Shown: positions 1-8,573 of the stretch, piece after piece | How positions within the stretch are numbered: the stretch's first letter is position 1 | How the letters are laid out: the number at the start of each line of letters is the position of its first letter | Assembly (NCBI GenBank): GCA_964513075.1 | Contig: CAZELR010000003.1 | Location: 53,195 to 117,194 of the forward strand | Source: DAOUBP01 sp964513075 | GTDB taxonomy: Bacteria > Chloroflexota > Anaerolineae > CG2-30-64-16 | Direction: 5' to 3' | DNA: 64,000 bases | The notes under the pieces: model-generated | Told to the model about the DNA's origin: nothing | The model's database searches: none | The model's input: only the letters and a program-made list of their open reading frames with translations | Position numbers and translations under genes: made by a program

Positions 1-2
1 TG

Positions 3-392
3 GGTAACCAGCGCTGGGCCGGCAGCGCCGATCTGTTGCGCCAGAAAGCCGAGGTGGCCATGGATGCCGGCGACCTTGCGGGGGCTCAGCAGTTGCTGGA
101 ACAGGCGCTTGAGATTGATTCCAACGATGGGGGCCCATCGTATGGGCTTACGCTTTACGATCTCGGCATCGTGCATCTTCAGCAGGATCAAGCCAGTCAG
201 GGTGTCGCTGCGTTCGAGGCGGCCTTGAAGGTATACCCCGAGAGTGTGGACGTATGGTTTTGGTTGGGATTGGCCTATGCCATGGATGGGCGGCCCGTAG
301 ATGCTACGTCGTGGCTTGAGAGGTTTTTGGCGCAAGAATCCTCAGGCGAACGCGCAGACTACGCGCGCAGCCTGTTGAATACGCTGCGCTGA
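3..392 (+). CDS. TPR-repeat protein, 5' end outside the window
   Basis: The frame is open from base 3 with no stop upstream, so the gene almost certainly starts before the window; an internal TTG at 36 is only the first start-like codon. The visible ~129 residues form two to three tetratricopeptide helix pairs, with spaced Ala/Gly/Leu residues and motifs such as LLEQALEID, YDLGIVHLQQ and WFWLGLAYAMDGR. TPRs mediate protein-protein contacts, so no catalytic role can be assigned. The stop (TGA, 390-392) lies 47 bases before the Memo-family gene on the same strand. Confidence 0.7.
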   Translation, partial: GNQRWAGSADLLRQKAEVAMDAGDLAGAQQLLEQALEIDSNDGGPSYGLTLYDLGIVHLQQDQASQGVAAFEAALKVYPESVDVWFWLGLAYAMDGRPVDATSWLERFLAQESSGERADYARSLLNTLR

Positions 393-439
393 CAGGTGCG
401 GGCGAAGCGCGCTTCGCCTGGCACGCCCGGAGGTGTCGC

Positions 440-1351
440 ATGACTTCCACTTCCACACAAGCATCTGCTATCCGGCCATCAGCCATTGCAGGCGCCTGGT
501 ATCCTGGCAGTGCACCGGTGTTGCGGCGCACCATTGAGGGATACCTGGACAGCGTCCCTCCGCAGGCTTGGCCGGGCCGTGTGGTAACCCTCATCTGTCC
601 GCACGCCGGTTACGCCTATTCCGGCTCTACGGCTGCGCACGCCTATGCTCAGGTGCGCGCAGGTCGCGATCCGTCGGCTGATTTTTCGCGCGTCATTCTG
701 TTTGGCCCGCTGCATCGGCCCATCTGGGGCAGCCGGCTTGGCCCGTTTATGGTGCCTGACGAAGCGGCTTACCGCACCCCGTTGGGCGATGTCCCGCTCG
801 ATCGGGAGTTTATCATCGCGTTGGGCAAGAAGGTCGACTTGACCGCGGTGCGCGGGGATGAGGAACACTCGTTGGAGATCGAGCTGCCATTTCTGCAGGT
901 TGCCCTGGGATCTTTTCAACTTGTGCCGATCATGTTCGGTGAGCACGTCGCGGATCGTGATCCGGCAGATCACCATCCGCGTGAATCGGGCGTCTTGGCC
1001 AGGATCGATCAACTTGCGTCGGCGTTGGCGGCGCTGTGGGACGAGCACACTTTGCTGGTGGCCAGCACCGATCTGAGTCACTTGGACAATTATGCGGACG
1101 TGGTGCGGATCGACAGGAAGCTGGTCGATCGTGTGGCTGCGTTTGATGTGGACGGTCTGACCGCAGCACTGGCCGCCGGAGAAGTGCAAGCCTGCGGCGC
1201 AACCGGCCTGATAACTGCCCTCCGCACCTCGCAGCGGATAGGCGCCAGAGATGCTCATGTGCTGGCATACGCGGCCTCCGGAGATATTACCGGCAATAAA
1301 CGCCCGGGCGTCTATACTGTGGGATATCTGGCTGCCGCAATTTATCGGTGA
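440..1351 (+). CDS. AmmeMemoRadiSam system protein B (Memo family)
   Basis: The 303-residue protein belongs to the Memo/MEMO1 family, related to LigB-type class III extradiol dioxygenases. Family hallmarks are GAWYPG near residue 18, the conserved PHAGYAYSG near 54, the EHSLEIELPFLQ block near 142 and ASTDLSHL near 210. In prokaryotes it usually accompanies an AMMECR1-like protein and a radical SAM enzyme, in a system of unresolved function. Those partners are not beside it here, since priA follows 12 bases after its stop. The ATG is preceded by GGAGG at a good distance. Family assignment is firm; biochemical role is unknown. Confidence 0.88.
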   Translation: MTSTSTQASAIRPSAIAGAWYPGSAPVLRRTIEGYLDSVPPQAWPGRVVTLICPHAGYAYSGSTAAHAYAQVRAGRDPSADFSRVILFGPLHRPIWGSRLGPFMVPDEAAYRTPLGDVPLDREFIIALGKKVDLTAVRGDEEHSLEIELPFLQVALGSFQLVPIMFGEHVADRDPADHHPRESGVLARIDQLASALAALWDEHTLLVASTDLSHLDNYADVVRIDRKLVDRVAAFDVDGLTAALAAGEVQACGATGLITALRTSQRIGARDAHVLAYAASGDITGNKRPGVYTVGYLAAAIYR

Positions 1352-1363
1352 AGCTTTCCACCT

Positions 1364-4213
1364 ATGCGCTACGCTGAAGTCTGTGTAAATACACCGCTGG
1401 GATCGCCGGCGCAGTCCGCTGCCGCTGGCGATGACCAGCAGGGCCGTACATTCACGTACGCTGTCCCTGATCGGTTGGCAAGTCGTTTGCAGCCTGGGCA
1501 TCTTGTCTGGGCGCCTTTCCGCGGCCGCCGCCTTCAAGGTGTCGTGCTGCGCATCTCAGATGCCGCCCCGCAGTTCGATGTCCGTGAGATTATCTCCCTG
1601 GTTTGGGCACAGCCGCTATTGACTCCCGCCCAACTGACCCTGGCGCACTGGATCAGCAATACCTACCTTGCCCCCATGATCGAGACGTTGCGCTTGATGC
1701 TGCCCGCAGGGTTGACCCAGCGGGGCCGCACCGTGTTTGTTCGCACCGGTGGTGTAGTGCCGGCCGGCCTCACGTCCCGGCAGGCAGCGCTTTTGGAGCG
1801 TCTCAGCGCCCGCGCGGGCGACTGGTCGGAGATCAGCCAGGGGCTGCGCGGGCCCCTGCGGGGGGCGACGCAGCGGGACGACCTGGCGCCTCTGATCGAC
1901 ATGGGCCTCGTGACCCAGGAGGTCGAGTTCCCGGCCCCGCCACCGCGCCCTAAGACTGACCGCCAGGTGCGGTTATTGGCCGATGCGGATGCTATCGCAC
2001 GTGCGCTGCCTTTCTTGGGGCATGCCTCGAAGCAGGCAGATGTACTGGCATGGCTTGGGCAGGGAGCCGGAGTCGGGCGCCAGGGCGATCCTGCGGATCG
2101 AGCAGCGGACGGTCCGCAGCCTATTGTTACGCTTGACCAGGTGCGCGCGGCAGTCGGCTGCACGGATGCGCCGGTGAAGGCGTTGGCCGCGCGCGGCTGG
2201 GTGGAAATCATGCGGGGCAAGGCCGGTGCGGCCTCCGGCAGCGCCGGAGGTGCGCCCGCCCAGGTGCGTCTTTTGCTCTCCCCTGACGCCGTCACAGAGA
2301 CCATCATGGAGCTGCGCGGGAGCGGGAAACACCGCGCCGTACTTGCCGCGCTGATGGCCCGCGCAGAACCCGCCTGGATCGGCTGGGTGTATGCCGAGAC
2401 CGGCGCAACGCTCGAAACTCTGCGTGACTTGGAGGCTGCTGGCCTCGTCACGATTGCTGAGGAGATGATCTGGCGTGATCCCCTGGCCGGCCATGAGTTC
2501 AAGCTGGATCAGCCGCCCGTTTTGACGGACGATCAGCAGCGGATCTGGGAACGGGTGCAGGAGCGAATGGCGATTCGGCGGGTCGCTGAATCGGCGAATC
2601 GACGAATTGACGAGGGTAGGGACGCGTCATCCGCAATTTTGCTTCACGGTGTCACCGGTTCCGGCAAGACAGAGATTTACCTGCGCGCCATCGCCGAAGT
2701 GTTGGCACGCGGCCAACAGGCCGTTGTGCTGGTGCCCGAAATTGCCTTGACACCCCAGACCATCCGTCGATTCGCGGCGCGTTTCCCGAGCAAGGTCACC
2801 GTATGGCACAGCGAATTGGGCGAAGGAGAGCGCTTTGATGTCTGGCGGCGGGTGCGCACGAACCATCCTGCCGCGCAGGTGGTGGTTGGTTCTCGCTCAG
2901 CGCTTTTCCTGCCGTTCCCGGATCTGGGCGTGATCGTGCTGGACGAGGAGCATGAGCCCTCTTACAAGCAGGAGCGCACCCCGCGCTATCACGCGCGCAC
3001 CGTTGCGATTGAGCTGTCCCGGCTTTGCAGTGCGGTCGTGATCCTCGGCAGCGCGACGCCAGCATTGGAGACGTACTACGCTGCCAAGCGCGGAGAGATC
3101 GAGCTGCTCACTCTGCCCCAACGAATCAGAACCGCTGAGTGGAGCAGCGGCGCCGCCGGCGCTGGGGGCCCAATCGTTTCTCTCGATCTGCCTCCTGTCC
3201 GGATCGTGGATATGCGGCAAGAATTGCGGGTGGGCAATCGCAGCATGTTCAGCCGCGCCCTGTCCACGGGCTTGCGGCACGTTCTGAACGCGGGCCAGCA
3301 GGCGATCCTCTATTTGAACCGGCGCGGTACGGCCAGCTTTGTGTTGTGCCGGGATTGCGGTTATGTAGAAATCTGTCCGCGCTGTGCGATCCCGTTGACG
3401 CTGCATGGTGAAGGCGAGATGCTCATCTGCCACCACTGCAATCGGCGCTACTCGGCGCCCGTGACCTGTCCCAATTGCGCAGGCCGGCGGATTCGTCACT
3501 TCGGTGTTGGCACCGAACGGGTAGAAGAAGCCGTGAAGCTGGAGTTTCCGAACGCGCGCACCTTGCGTTGGGACCGGGATGTGACGGGGGCCAAGGGCAG
3601 TCACGATGTGATCCTCTCGAAGTTTGTGGCGCACGAGGCCGATGTGCTGATCGGCACACAGATGATCGCCAAGGGTCTTGACCTGCCCCTGGTGACCTTG
3701 GTCGGCGCCGTAGCTGCCGACACCGGCTTGTTCTTGCCTGATTTCCGCGCGGTCGAGCGCACCTTTCAGCTCCTGACGCAAGTGGCAGGCCGCGCCGGTC
3801 GGAGCACACTCGGCGGCGAGGTAGTCATCCAAACCTATCACCCCGACCACTACGCCATTGTTGCCGCCAGCAACCACGATTATGAAGACTTCTATCGCCA
3901 GGAAATGGCGTTTCGTCGAGAGCTAAGTTACCCGCCTATCCGGCGTCTGGCCCGTTTGGTCTATCATTATGGCCAAAAACCCAAAGCGCAGGCCGAAGCG
4001 ACGCGCTTGGCGCAGGAGCTGCAGCAAACCATCGGGCAGCTAGGGCTATCCGATACCGACCTGATTGGCCCGGCGCCCTGCTTCTTTGCGAAGCAGCGCA
4101 ATGAGTATCGCTGGCAGATCGTGGTGCGCAGTCCGGATCCGGTTGTATTGTTGCGACAGGTGGCCCTGCCGTTGGGCTGGCGGGCCGATATTGACCCGGT
4201 GGAGCTGTTGTAA
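1364..4213 (+). CDS. priA: Primosomal protein N' (PriA), replication restart helicase
   Basis: PriA binds stalled forks and reloads the replisome through a 3'-5' superfamily 2 helicase. The N-terminal third is the DNA-binding region. The helicase core carries Walker A (TGSGKTEIYL, residue ~429) and a DEEH Walker B (LDEEHEPSYKQ, ~525). A zinc-binding insert follows at ~661-705 with paired Cys motifs (CRDCGY, CPRC, CHHC, CPNC), then FGVGTERVEE and IGTQMIAKGLD. At 949 residues it is ~200 longer than the E. coli enzyme. The extra length lies before the helicase (roughly 140-350) and looks like a winged-helix-like insertion with a Gly/Ala-rich stretch. No strong ribosome-binding site precedes the ATG. 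Confidence 0.95.
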   Translation: MRYAEVCVNTPLGSPAQSAAAGDDQQGRTFTYAVPDRLASRLQPGHLVWAPFRGRRLQGVVLRISDAAPQFDVREIISLVWAQPLLTPAQLTLAHWISNTYLAPMIETLRLMLPAGLTQRGRTVFVRTGGVVPAGLTSRQAALLERLSARAGDWSEISQGLRGPLRGATQRDDLAPLIDMGLVTQEVEFPAPPPRPKTDRQVRLLADADAIARALPFLGHASKQADVLAWLGQGAGVGRQGDPADRAADGPQPIVTLDQVRAAVGCTDAPVKALAARGWVEIMRGKAGAASGSAGGAPAQVRLLLSPDAVTETIMELRGSGKHRAVLAALMARAEPAWIGWVYAETGATLETLRDLEAAGLVTIAEEMIWRDPLAGHEFKLDQPPVLTDDQQRIWERVQERMAIRRVAESANRRIDEGRDASSAILLHGVTGSGKTEIYLRAIAEVLARGQQAVVLVPEIALTPQTIRRFAARFPSKVTVWHSELGEGERFDVWRRVRTNHPAAQVVVGSRSALFLPFPDLGVIVLDEEHEPSYKQERTPRYHARTVAIELSRLCSAVVILGSATPALETYYAAKRGEIELLTLPQRIRTAEWSSGAAGAGGPIVSLDLPPVRIVDMRQELRVGNRSMFSRALSTGLRHVLNAGQQAILYLNRRGTASFVLCRDCGYVEICPRCAIPLTLHGEGEMLICHHCNRRYSAPVTCPNCAGRRIRHFGVGTERVEEAVKLEFPNARTLRWDRDVTGAKGSHDVILSKFVAHEADVLIGTQMIAKGLDLPLVTLVGAVAADTGLFLPDFRAVERTFQLLTQVAGRAGRSTLGGEVVIQTYHPDHYAIVAASNHDYEDFYRQEMAFRRELSYPPIRRLARLVYHYGQKPKAQAEATRLAQELQQTIGQLGLSDTDLIGPAPCFFAKQRNEYRWQIVVRSPDPVVLLRQVALPLGWRADIDPVELL

Positions 4214-4231
4214 CGATTGGATAGATGACTT

Positions 4232-4768
4232 ATGATTCGCAAGCACTGGAACCTGTCGATCGTGCTGTTGTTGCTGGTCGGCTTGGCGTGGATCTGGGTG
4301 AGCCGGGTGCCCGGCAACGTGCCCAACACGGCCGAAAGTCTGTCGCCCGCGCCGGCCGTGGGTCATCGCGCGCCCGACTTCGGCCTCAACACGCTTTCGG
4401 GCGACGTGTTTGTTCTGTCCAAGTTGCGCGGGAAGCCGGTGGTGCTGAATTTCTGGGCTACTTGGTGTCCGCCCTGCCGTGCCGAGCTGCCGGAGCTGGC
4501 TGCAGCCAGTTCCCGGCTGGCCGATGAAGTGATGATTGTCGGCGTGAATCAGGCAGAGGAGCGAGCCGACGTGCAGGCGTTCGCTGCCGGGCTGAGCCTG
4601 CCATTCCCCGTGCTCTTGGACGAATATGTCGCTGTGAGCCGGGTCTACAGGGTGCGCAGTCTTCCCACCACATTCTTCATCGATCGCCAGGGCATCATCC
4701 GCCAAGTGCAAGTAGGTCCAGTGACCGAGGCGACGTTGGAGCAATTGCTGAAAACGATCTACCCGTAA
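4232..4768 (+). CDS. TlpA/ResA-family thiol-disulfide oxidoreductase
   Basis: The 178-residue protein has an N-terminal membrane anchor (about residues 9-24) followed by a thioredoxin fold exposed outside the membrane. The redox motif is WCPPC (Cys79 and Cys82) in the context NFWATWCPPC. The cis-proline region is seen as VRSLPTTFFID near 147. TlpA/ResA proteins reduce disulfides in exported proteins such as apocytochromes. It begins 18 bases after priA and ends 12 bases before lgt, so the three genes may be cotranscribed. The actual substrate cannot be read from the sequence. Confidence 0.88.
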   Translation: MIRKHWNLSIVLLLLVGLAWIWVSRVPGNVPNTAESLSPAPAVGHRAPDFGLNTLSGDVFVLSKLRGKPVVLNFWATWCPPCRAELPELAAASSRLADEVMIVGVNQAEERADVQAFAAGLSLPFPVLLDEYVAVSRVYRVRSLPTTFFIDRQGIIRQVQVGPVTEATLEQLLKTIYP

Positions 4769-4780
4769 ATAAGGAAATCC

Positions 4781-5527
4781 ATGCTTCCTGTCATCCAACT
4801 CGGGCCGCTCTCCCTTCCCACCTATCCCCTCGCACTGCTTTTGGCCGGCTGGATTGCCCTGGAGGTGGGCGCGCGGGCCGCGCGGCGCCTGGGGCTTGAA
4901 GGTGACCATGTCTACAACGCGGGTTTGTATGGGCTAGTGGCGGGGTTTGTTGTGGCGCGCTTCGGTCATGTGATCACCTATTGGTCCGCATATCGGACGC
5001 AGCCGCTGGAGATTTTTGGATTCAACACGCGTGCGTTTTTGTTGTGGCCGGGGATCGCCGGAGCGCTGGTCGTGATCGGTTGGTACATCTACCGGCGCCG
5101 GTTGCCTCTGGCAACGATGCTGGACGCCTTTGCGCCGGGTCTGTTGGCCGCCATAGCAATTGTCCAGGTGGGCGCATTACTGGACGGGCGCAACCTTGGC
5201 GCGCCGGTCAACTTGCCCTGGGCTGTGAATCTCTGGGGTGTGACGCGGCATCCCAGCCAGGTCTATGAGGGCTTGGCTGCCCTGGCTGTGCTGTTGGCAA
5301 CAGGGTTGTTGTTGCGGCGACCTGCGGGTCGTTGCGTGCCGGCCGGCATGATCGCCTGGACGGCCTTGCTGGGCTATGGCCTGAGCCGTTGGCTCTTGGA
5401 ACCGTTTCGGGCCGAGAGTGCAACCGTCTTGGGCGGTTTGCGGACGGCGCAGATCCTGGGCCTGGCCCTCGCGCTGGCCGCACTCATGGCATTGCGGACG
5501 TTGGCAGCTCGCCAAAAATCACAGTGA
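4781..5527 (+). CDS. lgt: Prolipoprotein diacylglyceryl transferase (Lgt)
   Basis: Lgt transfers diacylglycerol from phosphatidylglycerol to the lipobox cysteine of prolipoproteins. This 248-residue, multi-helix membrane protein starts with the family-typical LGPLSLPTYPLALLLAG. It carries the TRHPSQVYEGLAAL segment (compare HPTxLYE in other Lgt proteins) and ends with YGLSRWLLEPFRAES. The LWPGIAGALVV segment matches the conserved gate region loosely. AAGGA precedes the ATG. The window has several candidate substrates, including the two BMP lipoproteins. The sequence is divergent, so assignment rests on the C-terminal motifs and topology. Confidence 0.82.
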   Translation: MLPVIQLGPLSLPTYPLALLLAGWIALEVGARAARRLGLEGDHVYNAGLYGLVAGFVVARFGHVITYWSAYRTQPLEIFGFNTRAFLLWPGIAGALVVIGWYIYRRRLPLATMLDAFAPGLLAAIAIVQVGALLDGRNLGAPVNLPWAVNLWGVTRHPSQVYEGLAALAVLLATGLLLRRPAGRCVPAGMIAWTALLGYGLSRWLLEPFRAESATVLGGLRTAQILGLALALAALMALRTLAARQKSQ

Positions 5528-5572
5528 CAGGCGAACAAGCTTATTCGACGGGTGAATAGCGCATCCTACGCG

Positions 5573-5587
5573 CGGTAAGCTTTACCG
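5573..5587. terminator. Small hairpin between convergent genes
   Basis: CGGTAA and TTACCG form a 6-bp stem with a GCT loop in the 81-base gap between the ends of lgt (+) and yqeC-mocA (-). There is no clear T-run on either strand, so a bidirectional terminator is only a guess. Confidence 0.3.
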
Positions 5588-5608
5588 TGGCAAAGTGCAT
5601 AGCTTCAA

Positions 5609-7006
5609 TCAGGTGGGCGCAGGTGGGTGGTGAGCACGATACGCTTCGGGTGTATCGATGTCTTGAAGGATTTCCGTCGTAGGCCAATCCACCCAAGCGA
5701 TCTCGGCGTAATGCCTCTGGATGATCGGCCGCGCGCCTATGTCGCCGTTGAGTTGGGCAAACTCCGGAAAGGTAACCGCATCGAACAGCACCGGGTTGCC
5801 CCGCTGACCTGCGCAGCGTGGCGCAACGACTGGCGCCAGCGTCTCGCGGTGACGTTGGATCAGCGCAGAAAGTAATTCGGCCGTGACGCCGGGCTGATCG
5901 GCCAGCAAAAAAAGGACGGCCTCACTCTCTATTCCTCTCTCATGAGCTACCGGCTCAGGAGAGAGGGACGGGGGGGCGAGGGCCGCCTTTAGCCCTGCTT
6001 GTACGCTGCGGCTCTGTCCGGCCCTCCAATCGTGAACCTGCACCATCCGCACATCCAGGCCAACAAGCGCTTGGCGCACGCGTTCGGCCTCCGCGCCGAC
6101 CGTAACCACTACCCGTCCTACATCGGGGCACGCCAGCGCCTGGCCAGCGACGTGGGCCACCAGCGGCGCGCCCTGCCATGTCAGGACCTGTTTCAGCGCG
6201 CCGAAACGTCGCGCCTCACCGGCCGCCAGCACGACCGCGCCGACGCGGCCCCAGACTTCGCACACCGGACTGGATTCGGCTGCCGCACCGATGAGCACGC
6301 TCTCGACATGCGGCTCGGCTAGCAGCAACCGGGCGATCCGTCGTGCCGCAGGCAGGCGTTCAGCGGTAACTTTGTTCAGGAATGGGACGAGCCGGGCGTG
6401 AGGCGGCAGCCCCTTGGCGCCGCCCTCCCTGTGCGCCAACACGATCGCTACGATGTCAGGCGTCACCGGCGCGCCTAAGGTCGCGCCGGACAGCTCGGCC
6501 ACCAGGCCAGGCCGGTGGACGTGTTCGGCGTCTAGCGGCTGCCCCAGCACATCCAACCCGACCATCGGTATCACAATAGTTGCGCTCGACGGAATGACTG
6601 GCTCGTGGGCTGCAGGCGCCTTGAATGGCAGCCGCCGTGACCCATCGGCTTCCACGATCATGGCGTCAACGGCGGGATGCGCCGCGACACGATCGAGCAA
6701 TTCAGGGGGCGCACCTTGCACTTTGTCTTGTTCGACGACGGTGCCGCCCGCGATCAAAACATGACCCTGGTCAGCAAGTGCGGCTGACAATTGAGCCAGC
6801 AGTGTGCCCGCGCCTTCCAAGACCAGGCGCGCCGGTGCACGTTCCATCTGGGACACAAAGATCTTCGTGGTCATGGTTGTGACCACGCGTTGATCGGCCG
6901 TGCGGAGCTCCTCAGCCAGGCGGAACATCGTGGTGGTCTTGCCGCCGCCGCCGGTGAGGACGACGACCTCTTTGGGACGAAGGCGTAAAGCTTTCATCAG
7001 CAGCAT
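5609..7006 (-). CDS. YqeC-MocA fusion: molybdenum hydroxylase accessory protein and Mo-cofactor cytidylyltransferase
   Basis: Two proteins that are separate elsewhere are fused here (465 residues). Residues ~1-240 match YqeC, the putative selenium-dependent hydroxylase accessory protein, with a P-loop GGGGKTTT at 19-26 and IVEADGSRRLPFKAP. Residues ~255-465 match MocA, a nucleotidyltransferase that adds CMP to molybdopterin for xanthine-dehydrogenase-type enzymes, with VVLAAGEARRFG and the DQPGVT motif. It would serve the two molybdenum hydroxylases 7 to 30 kb away, although it lies outside their run of genes. It starts 18 bases after the rRNA methyltransferase stop, with AGAGG before the ATG. 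Whether the client enzymes carry labile selenium cannot be told. Confidence 0.88.
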   Translation of the reverse strand: MLLMKALRLRPKEVVVLTGGGGKTTTMFRLAEELRTADQRVVTTMTTKIFVSQMERAPARLVLEGAGTLLAQLSAALADQGHVLIAGGTVVEQDKVQGAPPELLDRVAAHPAVDAMIVEADGSRRLPFKAPAAHEPVIPSSATIVIPMVGLDVLGQPLDAEHVHRPGLVAELSGATLGAPVTPDIVAIVLAHREGGAKGLPPHARLVPFLNKVTAERLPAARRIARLLLAEPHVESVLIGAAAESSPVCEVWGRVGAVVLAAGEARRFGALKQVLTWQGAPLVAHVAGQALACPDVGRVVVTVGAEAERVRQALVGLDVRMVQVHDWRAGQSRSVQAGLKAALAPPSLSPEPVAHERGIESEAVLFLLADQPGVTAELLSALIQRHRETLAPVVAPRCAGQRGNPVLFDAVTFPEFAQLNGDIGARPIIQRHYAEIAWVDWPTTEILQDIDTPEAYRAHHPPAPT

Positions 7007-7024
7007 GGCCTTACCTCTCGTAAT

Positions 7025-8458
7025 TCAGCCGCTTGCGTTACCTGTTTGCAGTGAATCGGTGCCGCCTGGCGCGACCTTCGGCCGGCGCAGCCCTTTGGGG
7101 TAATGGCTCTTCAACCGCCCGCCGGTGCGCTTGCCCCAGCCGATAGGGAAGCCATCCACTGCCACCAACGTCCACCCTTCTTCTCCGGGGCTGGTTGGCG
7201 TTTCTCCATGCAGGTAAGCCGTCAAATCCGGCGCCCCTGCCGGCAGATCGAACACGCGACGGGCATCACCGATCGATAGCGCCAGCGCCAGAGCATGGCT
7301 CGGCTCAAAGCGAGCCCCCTTCACGACCCCCAGCCACCAGCCCGGATGCAGATAGCGCAGGCCGGCGAGATCGGGCAGATCATCAGGCAGCGCGTAGAGG
7401 TAGGAGCCGACGAGCACCGGCTGCTCCACGGCGGGCATGCCGTTCAGATTGGCTGCGCAGAACGCTCGATAGGCCTCCGCGATCGGCCGCGGAAGTTTTG
7501 CCGGCCGCCAGGACCTTGCCGCGGGCGCCTCGGGCGAGTGGTTCCGTTCTATTACGGCGATGAAGTGGCCTTCGCCCGGCGCACGGTGCGGCCAGAGGCG
7601 AACAGCGCGGGCCAACTCGGCTTTGCTCTCATTCTCGGGCAGCCAGGCAGGGCGACCGGGGAAATAGCCTGAGTTCCGCGACGGTTCGATTAACGCGAAG
7701 TCGGTATGACGTGCCAGAAAGCGGGCCACCGTCCTCTCGTTCTCTTCGGGGTTGAAGGTGCATGTCGAATACACCAGCCGCCCGCCGGAGCGCACCATGG
7801 CGGCGGCCTGGTCCAGGATGCCGGTTTGACGCAGTGCACAGCCGTTTATCAATTCAGGCGCCCATTCGCGCCGCGCGGCTTCGCTTTTGCGCAGCATACC
7901 TTCCCCTGAACAGGGTGCATCCGCCAAAACGCGATCGAAGAACCCTGCGAAGCGTTCGGCCATTCGCTCCGGGGTCTCGTTTGTGATGGCTGCATTACGC
8001 GCTCCCCAGCGTTCCAGGTTTCCGGCGAGTTCCCAAGCGCGCTTGGGGTGAATCTCGTTGGCCACCAGCAGTCCTTGCCCCTGCATCAGCGCAGCGATAT
8101 GTGTCGCCTTGCCGCCGGGTGCGGCCGCCAGGTCCAGCACGCGCTCGCCTGGTTGAGGGTCCAGCAGCTCAACCGCGGCCATCGCGGATGGGTCCTGCAG
8201 GTAGTACAACCCGGCGGCATGATAGGGGTGTTTGCCCGGCGCTGCTTCGTCGGTGAGCGTAAAGCCGGTCGGGCACCAGGGCGTCGGTGCAAGTTCGAAG
8301 GGTGTGATCGCTCGAAAAGCGTCCACGCTGATCTTTAGGGTGTTAACGCGCAACCCGATGCTCGGCGGCGCGTCATAGCTGGCGAGAAACGAAGCATACT
8401 CGTCGCCCAAAAGACAGTGCATCCGCTCCAGAAAGGCCGGAGGTAAGCTAAGACTCAT
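7025..8458 (-). CDS. RsmF/NOL1-family rRNA cytosine-C5 methyltransferase
   Basis: The 477-residue SAM-dependent methyltransferase belongs to the RsmB/RsmF (NOL1/NOP2/Sun) family. It has the SAM-binding block VLDLAAAPGGKATHIA, motif IV DAPCSGEGMLRK and motif VI YSTCTFNPEEN, which provide the two conserved cysteines used in catalysis. A C-terminal ~170-residue region resembles the RNA-binding extension of RsmF-type enzymes and ends in a Lys/Arg-rich tail. It probably methylates 16S rRNA, though the exact position is not deducible. The gene leads yqeC-mocA, but a functional link is not obvious. Confidence 0.9.
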   Translation of the reverse strand: MSLSLPPAFLERMHCLLGDEYASFLASYDAPPSIGLRVNTLKISVDAFRAITPFELAPTPWCPTGFTLTDEAAPGKHPYHAAGLYYLQDPSAMAAVELLDPQPGERVLDLAAAPGGKATHIAALMQGQGLLVANEIHPKRAWELAGNLERWGARNAAITNETPERMAERFAGFFDRVLADAPCSGEGMLRKSEAARREWAPELINGCALRQTGILDQAAAMVRSGGRLVYSTCTFNPEENERTVARFLARHTDFALIEPSRNSGYFPGRPAWLPENESKAELARAVRLWPHRAPGEGHFIAVIERNHSPEAPAARSWRPAKLPRPIAEAYRAFCAANLNGMPAVEQPVLVGSYLYALPDDLPDLAGLRYLHPGWWLGVVKGARFEPSHALALALSIGDARRVFDLPAGAPDLTAYLHGETPTSPGEEGWTLVAVDGFPIGWGKRTGGRLKSHYPKGLRRPKVAPGGTDSLQTGNASG

Positions 8459-8481
8459 AACATCACAACAGGACTTATACT

Positions 8482-8568
8482 ACGTACTTCGTACTGCGTA
8501 TTACTCGCGCCATTGAGCACTGCGCACCACGCATCACGCATCACGCCTCACGCCTCACGCACCACGCC
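8482..8568. repeat. Word-like imperfect inverted repeat, copy A
   Basis: A TACGTACTTCGTACTGCG-type run (8482-8502) is followed by five degenerate copies of CACGCATCACGC-type words (8524-8568). The right arm's reverse complement (GCGTGGTGCGTGA...) resembles the left arm, so the spacer can fold back imperfectly. The 13-mer CGTACTGCGTATT at 8490-8502 recurs at 62759-62771. It lies between ggt and the rRNA methyltransferase gene. Confidence 0.6.
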
Positions 8569-8573
8569 ATCCG

